64,000 nt of DNA from Hormiphora californensis (GCA_020137815.1 CM035356.1:1648232-1712231), one strand, 5' to 3'. Counted from the first letter of the stretch, positions 1-45,860 are shown. Notes: generated by a model not told the origin, from the sequence alone. Numbers and translations: made by a program.

Positions 1-2
1 AT

Positions 3-104
3 GATGATTTCCTGAAGGTGTGTGCTGACTTTAGTCTGACCGAGTACGCCCTCAAGGAGATAAGGGAAATTGTAGAGAAAGAGGTGGCTGCATTCGTGTT
101 TTAA
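3..104 (+). CDS. C-terminal end of an unidentified protein (partial)
   Basis: An open frame enters from the left edge and stops at TAA 102-104, giving 33 residues that end KEVAAFVF. The composition is charged and helix-like, as expected of real coding sequence, but the stretch is too short to place in a family. It lies downstream of the last visible POLA1 exon and on the opposite strand. If real, this gene ends inside the POLA1 locus or converges on it. Chance open frame is the alternative. Confidence 0.3.
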   Translation, partial: DDFLKVCADFSLTEYALKEIREIVEKEVAAFVF

Positions 105-267
105 AGAGACAATAAGAAGAGATAGAAGACGATTAGGACTATCAAATGGTTAGCACTATGATTAGGACTAAAAATGTTGAAGTCTGATTTTAGAAGTTGA
201 TTTAACAAATTGCAGTTCAAAAAGTTTGGAACTTCCGAAATGAGTTGTGTTGTTACTGCGTTCTTAC

Positions 268-3200
268 CTTCAATTGGATTACAGAGTCGAGACACCACGG
301 GGTGAAGTTGAGAGGCAAGGTAGTAGTGGTTATCTATCTTCAATTTATCTGGGGAGGGGGGACTGTGAGGCAAGGTAGTAGTGGTTATCTATCTTTAATT
401 TATCTGGGGAGGGGGACTGAGAGGCAAGGTAGTAGTGGTTATATAATCTATCTTTAATTTATCTGGGGAGGGGGGACTGTGAGGCAAGGTAGTAGTGGTT
501 ATCTATCTTTAATTTATCTGGGGAGGGGGGACTGTGAGGCAAGGTAGTAGTGGTTATCTATCTTTAATTTATCTGGGGAGGGGGGACTGTGAGGCAACGT
601 AGTAGTGGTTATCTATCTTTAATTTATCTGGGGAGGGGGACTGTGAGGCAAGGTAGTAGTGGTTATCTATCTTCAATTTATCTGGGGAGGGGGGACTGTG
701 AGGCAAGGTAGTAGTGGTTATCTATCTTTAATTTATCTGGGGAGGGGGGACTGTGAGGCAAGGTAGTAGTGGTTATCTATCTTTAATTTATCTGGGGAGG
801 GGGGACTGTGAGGCAAGGTAGTAGTGGTTATCTATCTTTAATTTATCTGGGGAGGGGGGACTGTGAGGCAAGGTAGTAGTGGTTATCTATCTTTAATTTA
901 TCTGGGGAGGGGGGACTGTGAGGCAAGGTAGTAGTGGTTATCTATCTTTAATTTATCTGGGGAGGGGGGACTGTGAGGCAAGGTAGTAGTGGTTATCTAT
1001 CTTTAATTTATCTGGGGAGGGGGGACTGTGAGGCAAGGTAGTAGTGGTTATCTATCTTCAATTTATCTGGGGAGGGGGGACTGTGAGGCAAGGTAGTAGT
1101 GGTTATCTATCTTCAATTTATCTGGGGAGGGGGGACTGTGAGGCAAGGTAGTAGTGGTTATCTATCTTTAATTTATCTGGGGAGGGGGGACTGTGAGGCA
1201 AGGTAGTAGTGGTTATCTATCTTTAATTTATCTGGGGGAGGGGAGACTGTGAGGCAAGGTAGTAGTGGTTATCTATCTTTAATTTATCTGGGGGAGGGGG
1301 GACTGTGAGGCAAGGTAGTAGTGGTTATCTATCTTTAATTTATCTGGGGAGGGGGGACTGTGAGGCAAGGTAGTAGTGGTTATCTATCTTTAATTTATCT
1401 GGGGAGGGGGGACTGAGAGGCAAGGTAGTAGTGGTTATCTATCTTTAATTTATCTGGGGAGGGGGGACTGTGAGGCAAGGTAGTAGTGGTTATCTATCTT
1501 TAATTTATCTGGGGAGGGGGGACTGTGAGGCAAGGTAGTAGTGGTTATCTATCTTTAATTTATCTGGGGAGGGGGGACTGTGAGGCAAGGTAGTAGTGGT
1601 TATCTATCTTTAATTTATCTGGGGAGGGGGGACTGAGAGGCAAGGTAGTAGTGGTTATCTATCTTTAATTTATCTGGGGAGGGGGGACTGTGAGGCAAGG
1701 TAGTAGTGGTTATCTATCTTTAATTTATCTGGGGAGGGGGGACTGAGAGGCAAGGTAGTAGTGGTTATCTATCTTTAATTTATCTGGGGAGGGGGGACTG
1801 TGAGGCAAGGTAGTAGTGGTTATCTATCTTTAATTTATCTGGGGGAGGGGAGACTGTGAGGCAAGGTAGTAGTGGTTATCTATCTTTAATTTATCTGGGG
1901 AGGGGGGACTGTGAGGCAAGGTAGTAGTGGTTATCTATCTTTAATTTATCTGGGGGAGGGGGACTGTGAGGCAAGGTAGTAGTGGTTATCTATCTTTAAT
2001 TTATCTGGGGGAGGGGGGACTGTGAGGCAAGGTAGTAGTGGTTATCTATCTTTAATTTATCTGGGGAGGGGAGACTGTGAGGCAAGGTAGTAGTGGTTAT
2101 CTATCTTTAATTTATCTGGGGGAGGGGGGACTGTTTATACGGCTGTTCCATTGTATATTGTACGTTAAGTAGTTCACACTGCATTTTCATAAAGGTGCGC
2201 TCTGCAGAGCCGAACCCTGACAGAGCTCTGTGGGGGTCGACAGATCAAATTGTGTTAGCATGAGCTTGAGACCTGTATGGACGCCTATTCTAAAATAACA
2301 CGTCAAAACAACTACCTGGTTGAGCGGCTAGTTCGGATGGATGGTAGGCTCGCTGGGTAGGAGCCGTCCCAGAGCCGTCCTCGCATATAATATACTCAAT
2401 CACATCACCTGCCACAACCCTCTTACCCTGGCTGATCAATCGTAGTGCTACCTGTGGTGAGGTGTCACATGAAGTGCAGGGATGGTCATCATGGGAAATC
2501 ATCATGAAGAGACATAATAGTAACTAGATTGGTAGATGGATCTCTCCAGTGTGCATGGTATAATAACATCTAGATTATACTGTGGAGATGCTCGGGCCTC
2601 GGGGATATGTTTTTGCCCCGTTAATCGGGGTCCGATTATACCTGGACATGAGGTTGAGATTTCTTATCCGGGTACTCGTGAGGTGCCTTGGTGAGACTCT
2701 TGTTAATAACATACTTCTGTACCGCGACACTTCCTTCCTTCACCTTGACACCGATATCTGAAATGGGGTAGGGATAGATATGGTTAGAAGATGGACAAAA
2801 TATATTGTACCAGTGCCTACAATTAACATCCCTAATCCATCTCACAGCTGACTAATATTTTGATTACAATTCACAACCCTAAACTCAGTGCCCAACCTGT
2901 CAGGTATCCGTGTATCTCCTCCAGCACATCGTCTCGTTTCTTGGTTGACAGGATACAGTCCAGGACAAAGTTACCCGCGTCTTTAGCTAGATCACACCAA
3001 TCACGCCGCACAATATCCAGACCTGGTCAGGAGACACATGTGTGTTGTGAAGAATATACCGTCATAGATAGAAAATGGGATATTTAATGATAGAGTGGAG
3101 TCTCTTGACACTGTTTCAATTTAATGATTGAGGGCTAAAATCTTAAACTAATAACCTACCCTTCAGCTCCTTCTCCTCTCTGAACCCTCCCTCAGCATTG

Positions 3201-6200
3201 ACATGAAGTGAGATGGCAGCGTACTTCTTCTTCTTTAACAACAACATACTCTTGTACATTCCATCTATATCAATCTCCAGTAACCGATACATCTTGTTCA
3301 CCTCCATCTTCACCCTCTTTCCCATCTCCATTACCTCCGGAATATCAGTGGAGTGAGTATTGATCATGATGGAGTCTGTGTCCCCGTAAATAACCTCCAG
3401 ACGAAGGGAACCCTCCACTAGATTCTTAGCAGACAGGAGCGCCTCCCGTCCCTTAGATGTCACAAGAGCAGCCAGGGCTTTAGCGTAGAATCTACTGTTA
3501 CTGAACCCAAGACACCCGTACATTGAGTTCGCTGTTAGTTTGAGCGCCTTCTGCCTGATGTCATATTGCTGGTACTTGTCCGTACCGGGCTGGACATTCT
3601 TCAACAACCCCTTCACATCCTTCCTCCTCTCGACCAACTTTTTGATCTCCACAGGAAGAATCCCCATCTTCACATCACTACTGGGAATATCAGCGAACCC
3701 CTCCGCGTCTGTAGTTGAGGTGTCGACTGTTGTGAAGCAGATATTATACTCCTGGATGATGGAGGGATAAAGACTGTTGAAATCTAGGAGCAGGATGAAA
3801 GTGTCGTAGTAACCCTTCTTAGGTTCCAAAACCAACCCTCCGGAGTAAGTGTCCTTCTTCTTGTTCGTCTCGGTTCCCTCCTGCTCAGCTGCCTTCATCT
3901 TAGCAGTCCTCTTCTCAGGTACAATGAACCCTTCCCGGGTGAAGGCGTGGAGAAGGAGATACTCGTTCCTCTCAGCCCTACCACCCAGCATGGTTCTCTG
4001 CCAAACATTACCACATAGCTTGGTGATCTGGTGACTGAGAGGGATGGCCATTAGCTCGAACATAACACGCAGATTGAAGTTAGCATCGTTCAATGTGTGG
4101 TGGATTGAGTAGAGGAGTTTCTGGGAGGTATCGAACATACAGGCAGCGTGCTCTGGGGTAAACTCCTCCCTGTTTTCCCGGAGGATGATCTTAGCAAACT
4201 CGGTGATGTCGTATTTACGAAGACGAATGAGTTCTTTACAGGATATCTTGGTATCAGCTACCAATCTACCCGCCATGGCTCCAGCTCCGACTAACCCGAG
4301 AACACCAAATGATTTGGGGAGGGAGCTCCGTTTGAAGCGGGATACCCGGGACCAATGGGGAATCTTCACTGCAACCAACCGATGAAGCAGAACATCGATA
4401 TCAAAGATACTGTCATACCCCACAATTATATCAGGATCAATTCGCTGGAACTTAGCGACGAACCATCCCAACATAGATCGCTCATTCTTGAAGACCTCGA
4501 TATTAGTTCCAGATTCTTTAGCAACTTTTTCAAAATCGTACGGGTAGACGAGGTTGTTAGTGGGGGCAATAGCAGCAAAATGGTGCTCATACACTGGCTT
4601 TGGAGACGTTTTGTCAACGTAAAACTTGCTTTGAACCAGACCAGCAATGGAAACAATTTCATTTGCATGAGTTTTAGGATTCAGCATGGTCTTGAGACTC
4701 AGAGATATCACGGTGAGAGGCGGGGGAGGTTTCTCCTCAGCATCAATAATCACATCGTTCACGTTCTCAACCGAGAGTTCAAATGTAGACCATGTTGAAT
4801 GGTGTCGAGGTTTTACTGCGTTTTTCACATTAATCCAGGAAGGCCCTTTCAGTTTCTTCTGCAAGATGAAACTCTCCAACGCAGACTGGTTTGCACCAAA
4901 TACTCGGGAGAAAGTTTTACCTTCCAGATCGTGCGGGAGAGGTTTCAAGTCGGCTGCATACCGTACTTCAAGGTACTCCGACTCGAATGGAACATCAACA
5001 CCCTTACAGGACCATGCAAACTTCTTTGTAGACGGTTTAGACTGGAACTTCTCAATCTTAAACCTCGGGGCTATCTCATTATCGAACTCATTGTATACAT
5101 CGACCATCTTTACCTCCTCTCCCGTGTCCCGGTGGGTATCTCTGGGCAACACAAACACATTCCGGGGGACCTTCTGTACAGCCACTGTTGCACTGGTGAA
5201 TTTCCCCGGGCTCACCTCAACCTTGCCCACCAGGTAAACTGTTCCAGGGTTATGGAACGGGTTTTCATAGATATCTAAGTAGTACATGGAGAGCATTTCA
5301 ACACCGTCAACGGTCACTTTTGGACAGTTTGTCTTGTCGAATGTAGCAGCGGCATCTGTCGTGGTTTTAGCATCTGGCTGGTCAACAAACGTGGAGTTGG
5401 AGAATGTTGAAAAAACTGGTTCTAGCTTCGGTTTTGGCTCCTCCTTGGGCTCAGCTTTCACTTTTGGAGCCTCGATTGAGATGTTTTGGATGGTGGCATC
5501 GTCAAAATCATCCATAGCAGCATCCATTGAGTCCTCAGCCGGGGGAGGAACAAACTTGGGTTCCTCGGCTGGGGTGCTCTGGAAGGGGATATCAGGGAGG
5601 TCATCCATCATGTCCATAACCTCTGTCTTTACTTGCTTTGGAGTTGATTTCTTCTGGAGAATCCTAGGAGAGAAATAGAGGGGTTATCAATTAGATATAA
5701 TAGAGTAAGAATAGACAAAGTATATCAGAGGAATAGGAAAAAGGAAAATAGATTTCTGAACTGCACGGATTTTTATTTCTCTTACTTTGTCGGAGCAGGT
5801 CTGATGGGTTGCTGTTTAGATTGCTTAATACTACTTGACGATTGGACAGATGGGGCTGGTCTTGAGCTTGGGTTGATGGTGTGTGCTGCACTTATGTTAG
5901 GTTTATCGAGTCCTGTCAGCAGCTCATCAAGAAGAGAATCCGTTCCTATGGGGGAATGTGTTTCAAGTGGATAGTGCCGACCGCGGTGGAAGTGAAAAAC
6001 AAAAAAAATCTTCATAAAATTCTTACCAAGAGATTTGATTTCCTTCTGGGGTTTTCCTTTGTTCTTGGACAGCATGTGAGCGATATTTCCACTACCAGGT
6101 GCCTTCACATGACTACTCTTCTTTTTCTTTTTCCCATCCCGGCCGCCGGGCCCGTATTCCTCGCTCCAGTCCACCTGCTCCTCGTCAAATATCTCTCTAC

Positions 6201-6522
6201 CAGTATCTGCATAACCAGATCCCTTTATATCACCAACTATAAACTCATCCTTGAGACGATCGTTAACAATTTCGGCATACTGGTCCTCAGACACAATGTC
6301 GTATATCGCTTCTTCGTCCTGGTAAAAAGTAGATTTGGATCACAAACGAGAAATTTAGATTCGGAAGACATGGGACAGGAAAGAGGCAAAACATCAATAT
6401 ACCTCGACGTTGTCAATAGCTCGAGATTCACCCGCTCTGGCTGCTTTTAGTCTTTCAATTGCACTTAGATTCACTCCCCGCTTTTTTCGCTCCCGTTTGG
6501 AGTAGTCTCTTGAATCAGACAT
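268..6522 (-). CDS. POLA1: DNA polymerase alpha catalytic subunit, N-terminal and polymerase part (3' exons outside window)
   Basis: This is the family-B polymerase of the primase-polymerase alpha complex, which extends RNA primers at nuclear replication forks. Minus-strand exons are 6522-6403, 6318-6027, 5945-5786, 5663-3160, 3022-2897, 2757-2642, 2451-2316 and 348-268. All joins have GT-AG ends and keep phase, giving about 1178 residues. The start is the ATG before [15 protein letters not shown], matching the basic N-terminus of the family. Visible motifs are GREIFD in the N-terminal domain, [10 protein letters not shown] (motif A, near residue 817), [12 protein letters not shown] (motif B) and YGDTDS (motif C, near 949), then [15 protein letters not shown] and [15 protein letters not shown]. 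Human POLA1 has about 1460 residues, so roughly 250 residues including the zinc-binding C-terminus lie beyond position 1. The intron before the last visible exon holds the 55-bp repeat array. Confidence 0.96.
312..2134 (-). repeat. 55-bp minisatellite, about 33 copies, made of a POLA1 exon edge with its 3' splice site
   Basis: Near-identical 55-bp units run head to tail. Read on the minus strand, each unit is a C-rich tract ending CCCTCCCCAG followed by ATAAATTAAAGATAGATAAC and CACTACTACCTTGCCTC. This is the first 37 nt of the POLA1 exon at 348-268 with its splice acceptor. The copy nearest position 312 is the functional exon start and differs by AAATTGAAG against AAATTAAAG. The AAATTGAAG variant recurs near 671, 1058 and 1111. 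Some units vary in G-run length or read GAGAGG for GTGAGG. Confidence 0.97.
2588..2640 (+). repeat. pogo/Tigger-like terminal repeat fragment
   Basis: The fragment ends AATCGGGGTCCGATTATA, a degraded form of the AAATCGGGGTCCGACTGTA terminus seen intact at 60346-60517. Only the right half is present. It abuts the POLA1 donor: the intron after exon 2757-2642 starts GTATAATCGGACC on the minus strand, so the TA target lies within the first five intron bases. Confidence 0.6.
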
Positions 6523-7847
6523 CCTTTGAAATTGTCTTTGTAACTTTGTGACGGCATTAAATCTACACATACTCAAACGGAAGCACAAAACTGAGGAAAG
6601 ACAATTCGAATGGGCGTGGAAAGAGCTCGCTAACCCCAACCCAATTCCGAACGGTGAACCCCACGGCCCACCCCTAACCGGCTAACCCTAAACCTACTTA
6701 TGCCCTAACCCTAAAAACTTTAAGTTCTGACACTCAGGGAGGGTAGATTCTAACGTTTACGCTAAGAGAGGGCTGCAGCGCATTCCAATTCTTTAACGTT
6801 TGTTGTTTGCCTTGGCATACGTTGCAGCGCATTCCAATTGTTTGCCGTAAAATTTTGGTTTGATGACAATTTTTGTGGTTCGCAAAATTTGTCGTGAGTA
6901 AAATATGGGGTGCGCGGCACAGTCTTTTGATTTGCGCGTTAGACTAACGCGCAGCGCGCTGCGTTTTTTGGTGCAGCTCAGAATTTTTACTTTTCGAACA
7001 AAAAGTTTGACAAAAAGTAAAAAGTTTTGGAATGCGCTGCAGCCCCCTCATGCGCGCACCCCCGCAACGAGGGGACTGGAGGGAATGCCGCGCGCGCGTT
7101 TGGCCTGATCCCGGCTGGGTCGAAGATAACTTTGCGGTCGAAAAAACGGCGGTGCTTATAACTTTGGCTCCTGAAATCCGTTTGACTTGATTCTTTCACC
7201 AGTTGTTAGATCTGACGATTATCTACCTTGCTGTTTTTGAGAGAAGTTAATTGGACTTAAGGAGGCTGAGCAATAGCCGTTGAAAGATGGGTTGTTTTCA
7301 AAAAGTGACGTCACAGATTCTTGCAGGGACACCTTTTTTAAAATTTCATTCAAATTTTGATTTTACCGCACTCGATTTTGCGGAGTTTGGTTCATATCTC
7401 CTGTTCCTGATAAGATAGAGACCTGAAACCGGTTGCATTTGAAAGCTGTTATCTTCCTCTTTCCAACGCTACCAAAACGATTTCTGTACCTTATCTGGAA
7501 CCGGAGATATGATTGATTATGTATTCCCCCCTAGCGCGGTATTCCCTCCAGGCCCCTTATATTATATTATAAGGGGCCTGCAACGTATGCCAATAAAAAG
7601 TTTGAATCTGAAAAGTGAAATTATTTTCCCGTTTCCGAGTCATATTTGCTGTGTGTTTTACAGTATCACGCATGATGATCATTTACAAAGCGAGTTTTGA
7701 TCGGAAGGACAATTTTTGAACCATAATAATGTTCAAGCGCGCCCAAGAGCGCACCACATCCATTTCATTTTCCAGAAGAGACCACTCCTTGGATGGGGTG
7801 CACTCTTGCATTGTTCGACCCTCCCAATTTTTCACAATTTTAGACCA
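6523..7847. promoter_or_regulatory. divergent intergenic region between POLA1 and ARAP start codons, filled with foldback repeats
   Basis: The two start codons (6522 minus, 7848 plus) face away from each other across 1325 bp, so this stretch must hold both promoters and 5' UTRs. I cannot identify core promoter elements. It contains an inverted-repeat element at 6770-7044, a palindrome around 7388-7512 with CATATCTCC and GGAACCGGAGATATG ends, and a perfect hairpin AGGCCCCTTAT / ATAAGGGGCCT at 7550-7581. GGCATACGTTGCAG at 6818 is matched inverted near 7578-7591, suggesting one element of about 0.8 kb. Confidence 0.5.
6770..7044. mobile_element. foldback MITE with 19-bp terminal inverted repeats
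   Basis: GGGCTGCAGCGCATTCCAA at the left is mirrored by TTGGAATGCGCTGCAGCCC at the right. A second copy of CAGCGCATTCCAATT follows 50 bp inside the left end. There is no coding capacity. It sits between the divergent POLA1 and ARAP genes. Confidence 0.65.
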
Positions 7848-41717
<33,870 letters not shown>

Positions 41718-41823
41718 CCTCAAGACGTTATGTGACTGTGACAGAGACAGTTCTTTATTGTTGGGGTTATTCGATATATTCAGTGTTGCAGTGGTGGTAT
41801 TTTGGACGGTGTTAAGAGCAAAC

Positions 41824-41880
41824 CTGTCTGGCGGTGCTGACCCGAACTGAGAAATAAACGTAGACGGCGCCGCCAGACAG
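41824..41880. mobile_element. MITE with CTGTCTGGCGG ends
   Basis: CTGTCTGGCGGTGCTGACCC and GGCGCCGCCAGACAG are the ends; same family as the 56-bp copy at 43762. It lies about 100 bp downstream of the ARAP stop codon, probably within the 3' UTR. Confidence 0.65.
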
Positions 41881-42528
41881 GAACTAAGAAGGGTTGGGCC
41901 TTAATTTAGGAACTTGTTGTTGAGCCCAATGTGGCGTGTATTGATCCGTTGAAAGTTGATGATTGATACAGTCGAACATCATACTCTGAGAAGTTGACTG
42001 AGAGTTGTGAAACCTCTCATTTTGGACTGATAATGTTTTAAAATTATATACAGTGTTGTGATTTTGTACCCTTTTTATGAATATAAATTGTTTTTAGTTT
42101 CGTGATTCACTTTCATGAGAAAATATATACGCTTGTTTTATTTATCACAACCGGGCCCCATTGCCCCAATTCACCGGCATTCGATTTACCTGTTGGCCGC
42201 CTGCTGGCGTCAGACCCCATTTTTATTATCAAATCGGGTCGATTCCTAGCTGCCAGACACTGACAAAACTTCACCTGTAATGCTACTTGGCCACATTGAT
42301 GCCTGAGTGAGATCGAGGTCGCGCAGCGACCGAGATCGATCTCACATCTAGGCCTCCGGCGCGTTATTGATTTTAGAGCAAACTTTTTCAAAGACCTGGC
42401 TGCAAGGAACTACCGAACCGATTTGCATCTCGTTTGTTGCTCCTGGCAGATAATTGTCTCTAGTATTACGGAAAATACCCGCGACTATCAGCATTTGAGG
42501 AATAGTGGGTCAAAATTGACGCTAAACA

Positions 42529-43477
42529 GGGGGGGGTGACACGTAACACTTTGTAACACTTTGTAACATGTGCAGAAAACTTTTTGTGCACGTTACATGT
42601 TACAAAGTGTTACAAAGTGTTACATAGTGTTACAAAGTGTTACATAGTGTTACAAAGTGTTACATAGTGTTACAAAGTGTTACATAGTGTTACAAAGTGT
42701 TACATAGTGTTACAAAGTGTTACATAGTGTTACAAAGTGTTACATAGTGTTACAAAGTGTTACAAATTGTTACATAGTGTTACAAAGTGTCACAAAGTGT
42801 TACATAGTGTCACAAAGTGTTACAAATTGTTACAAAGTGTTACAAATTGTTACAAAAACACAAGGATTTGTAGCGAAGCACATTTTCAATCGTTGACCAA
42901 AAAATTGATTTTGGAAAAATTTTATTTCTTTTTCCAACAGAAACGTCGTATATCATCTTATTAAGTACAAAGAATCGATTACCAATGAAAAAAAGTCAAT
43001 TGGGTCACAACTCACAGGTGACTCAGCACATTGGGGGCCTCTGAGAGGCACAATACTTCTAATATCACTCTAAAAACTTTACCGCTGTCTAAAGTTCATA
43101 TTTTTCTTTACCAAATGGACTATTTCAGCCCTGATTTCCACAGTCGATGACATCGGAGGCTCAAAACATCCGCAAATTAGTAAAAAAGTGTATGTTTTAA
43201 CCCTAGAAATGATTTAAAACTTTTAGATGTGTTCTAGAAAGACACCAAAGTCGTTCAAATTACTTATTCACCAACCGTTGAAAATTTGCTTCGCTACAAA
43301 TCCTTGTGTTTTGTAACAATTTGTAACACTTTGTAACAATTTGTAACAATTTGTAACACTTTGTAACAATTTGTAACACTTTGTGACACTTTGTAACACT
43401 ATGTAACACTATGTAACACTTTGTAACACTATGTAACACTTTGTAACACTATGTAACACTTTGTAACACTATGTAAC
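42529..43477. mobile_element. G-ended element with subterminal TGTTACAAAG repeats, right end missing
   Basis: It starts GGGGGGGGTGACACGTAACA. Tandem CACTTTGTAA units are followed by a spacer and then about 26 inverted units of TGTTACAAAG/TGTTACATAG (42592-42852). A palindromic interior (CACAAGGATTTGTAGCGAAG at 42859, inverted near 43303) leads to the mirror tandem block (43312-43477). The expected C-run at the right end is absent; another palindrome begins there. Confidence 0.7.
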
Positions 43478-43674
43478 ACTTTGAGTAGTGCTAGGTCAGC
43501 TAAAAAGGTCTCCAAAAACGGTCTATCACGCGCGATCTGCTGAAAACGTGCTTTAATATCGCGCGCACGTGAGTTCTTGCTCTCAACGGACCGGGATCCT
43601 ATTATTCGCGGAGCGAGAATAGGATGCGATGGATCCAATAATGCTACCGCGGTCTAATGAGTTTGACGTATACT

Positions 43675-43882
43675 CCATTTTTTTTCAACTGTTCACCCCC
43701 CAAAGTCGTGCGCGGAATTGTTTTGCGCGTTTATCACATGTTAACGTATAGCGCGCGCCATCTGTCTGGCGGCGCCAGACCCCATTTGATTCTCAGATGG
43801 GTCGCGGCGCCAGACAGCGCGCCATCCAAATTCTAATTTTTATTAAATTTCAGTTTTTGGGTGAACAGTTGAAAAAAAATGG
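43675..43882. mobile_element. second copy of the CAACTGTTCACCC MITE, interrupted
   Basis: The same ends and interior as 21585-21725, except that 56 bp of foreign MITE plus an 8-bp duplication are inserted at 43762. Confidence 0.82.
43762..43817. mobile_element. 56-bp MITE with CTGTCTGGCGG ends and perfect 8-bp TSD
   Basis: It starts CTGTCTGGCGGCGCCAGACC and ends GTCGCGGCGCCAGACAG. CGCGCCAT flanks both sides (43754-43761 and 43818-43825). Comparison with the empty site in 21585-21725 confirms the insertion. The TSD length suggests hAT. Confidence 0.9.
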
Positions 43883-44807
43883 ACTTTAAGACGCGAAATT
43901 CACTAACCCCAACACCGATTGGCATTTGGATCCATCGCATCCTATTCTCGCTCCGCGAATAATAGGATCCCGGTCCGTTGAGAGCAAGAACTCTCGTGCG
44001 CGCGAAATAAAGCACGTTTTCAACAAATCGCGCGTGATAGACCGTTTTTGGAGACCTTTTTAGCTGACCTAGCACTACTCAAAGGTCAATTGTGGCCTCA
44101 TTTCGCATCGTGATGAATCGGCGGGTATTTTCCCATACTCACAAGGCCATGACGATTCCCCCAGTACCCGCAGATTGTCCCAGGACCGAGTAGGAGCTTG
44201 CAGCCAGGTCTTTAAAGAATTGCTCATCTTTAGTGTCAATTTTGACCCACTATTCCTCAAATGCTGATATTCGCGGGTATTTTCCGTAAAACTAGAGACA
44301 ATTATCTGCCAGGAGCAACAAACGAGATGCAAATCGGTTCAGTAGTTCCTTGCAGCCAGGTCTTTAAAAAAGTTTGCTCTAAAATCAATAACGCGCCGGA
44401 GGCCTAGATGTGAGATCGATCTCGGTCGCTGCGCGACCTCGATCTCACTCAGGCATCAATGTGGCCAAGATTGGCATCACTTTCCAGCAGCCAAAGAGAA
44501 GCTGCCGAAGAGAGAAAGGGGGTAACCGTATGAAGAGTTAATCGCGGTGAGTCTCATTCACATTGGGTTCGATCATTTGCCCCCGGTGTTGGGGTTAGTA
44601 ATAAATAAATCTTAAAATCACTCACTCAAATAAACAATAAATATTACAAATAAAAAGTCAGTCATTAAAATCACACATTGCAATGGGAAGTGGAGTCGTG
44701 AACTTCTTCCTCGTGCCCCTCAGTGAGACCAAGGTACTTCTGAGGAGACAGAACCGTATCCGCGTTCTCAAGAAATTAATCACGCGAAAGATTTATCTAA
44801 ACGCTAA

Positions 44808-45036
44808 AGTCGGATTTTTTGAAACTGTCACCCCCCTGGGTATTTTCAAATTTCGTAAATGACCATAAATCCGGTTCCTGACGAGATAGAGACTTGAAAT
44901 TTGGAGGTTACGAAGATCTTGCTAAGTTCTTCCGAACCTCTAAATTTCAAGTCTCTATCTCATCAGGAACCGGAGATATGGCAAATTTTGTTATTTCAGG
45001 GGGGTGACAGTTTCAAAAAATCCGACTTTACTTGTA
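44808..45036. mobile_element. 229-bp palindromic element with GGAACCGGAGATATG module
   Basis: AAAGTCGGATTTTTTGAAAC is mirrored by GTTTCAAAAAATCCGACTTT. The inner arms carry TAGAGACTTGAAATT and its inverse. Between here and KIF6 (45037-45860) I see G+C-rich repeat-like sequence and presumably the KIF6 promoter, but no identifiable element. Confidence 0.75.
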
Positions 45037-45860
45037 TTCAAATGCGCGGCGCGCATTGAAAACTCGGATCGCGCGCGTACCGTGAGAGAAATGAAAAAGT
45101 TGACCCACTTTTTTTTTGAAAAGCGCTGCCTTATCCCGCGCTGCGCGTGGCGCAGAACAGAACGGGGGCCAGCAACGTTTGCCAAACACTTTTTTAAAAA
45201 AAGACACGCGTGTTTTTTAGAAGTCGGATTTTCTTTTTTATCCTTTCCCTGGCCAGTGGTCGGGTGGCGGGTGCTTTGCAAAAACTAAAAAGGCATAGCA
45301 GCCATCATACTATTGAGGACATAATTTTATTTTCAAGAACCTGGACCCTGAAGTCTGAACCGACATATCCAAACATGCAGATTGCAGCGACCTGCCGCCT
45401 GCGACTGGTGACATTAGCCTTTTTGACTCCTAATAAAGTTGTGACTTGTCACTGTAGTCTTGCGGAATAGTTTAAGTGAATTGTCGCCGTGTTGAGTGTG
45501 TACTAAAGTCTAAAACACACATGGTCTCCTCGCGGCACGGCCTAAACATGTGCTTCCTGGGGGTCCGCGGCCCAGCCTCACAACGCTTTTCAATGTGCGA
45601 CTGTGACTTGTCACCGCATGGTTGAGGCCACACCGCCTCGGGAACCATGTGCCCAATTTGTCAAGTGCTGATGATAAAACAATGAAGACAATTTGTGAAA
45701 ACTTGATCGCGTATTTATCGATCGTGTAGCTATCGACTGTCCAAAATGCAGTTGTGTTATTTCGTTGTGACTCTACTGTTATGTTATGTATTGCTTCATC
45801 TCAGGGATGTCGATTTTAATAACCTCGAATCGTATAACGCTTTGAATCAAAGTGATAACA

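Larger units (their letters stand above)
43478..44084. mobile_element. 607-bp foldback element, CTTTGAGTAGTGC ends
   Basis: CTTTGAGTAGTGCTAGGTCA is mirrored by TGACCTAGCACTACTCAAAG. The arms include CGGACCGGGATCCTATTATT and its inverse. It contains the MITE 43675-43882. Confidence 0.8.
42286..44469. mobile_element. 2.2-kb element with about 235-bp inverted repeats, containing further foldback elements
   Basis: The left arm (42286-42523) starts CTTGGCCACATTGATGCCTG, and the right arm (44232-44469) is its near-perfect inverse. Each arm contains a hairpin built on GGTCGCGCAGCGACC and the sequence GAACTACCGAACCGATTTGC (left form). Between the arms lie a G-ended element with TGTTACAAAG repeats and a second palindrome. 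No transposase ORF is visible. It separates ARAP from KIF6. Confidence 0.85.

Noticed and set aside
312-2134. CRISPR-like regular array
   Set aside because: Units are contiguous with no unique spacers, the genome is eukaryotic, and the unit is explained by the POLA1 exon edge.
4355-5678. Plus-strand open frames over the POLA1 large exon
   Set aside because: Shadows of a strongly conserved minus-strand exon.
6660-6720. Telomere-like CCCTAA units near the POLA1 start
   Set aside because: Only a few scattered, imperfect units, not a tandem array.
44683-44862. 59-codon open frame starting MGSGVVNFFLVPL
   Set aside because: Its second half runs into the palindromic element 44808-45036, and nothing indicates a gene.
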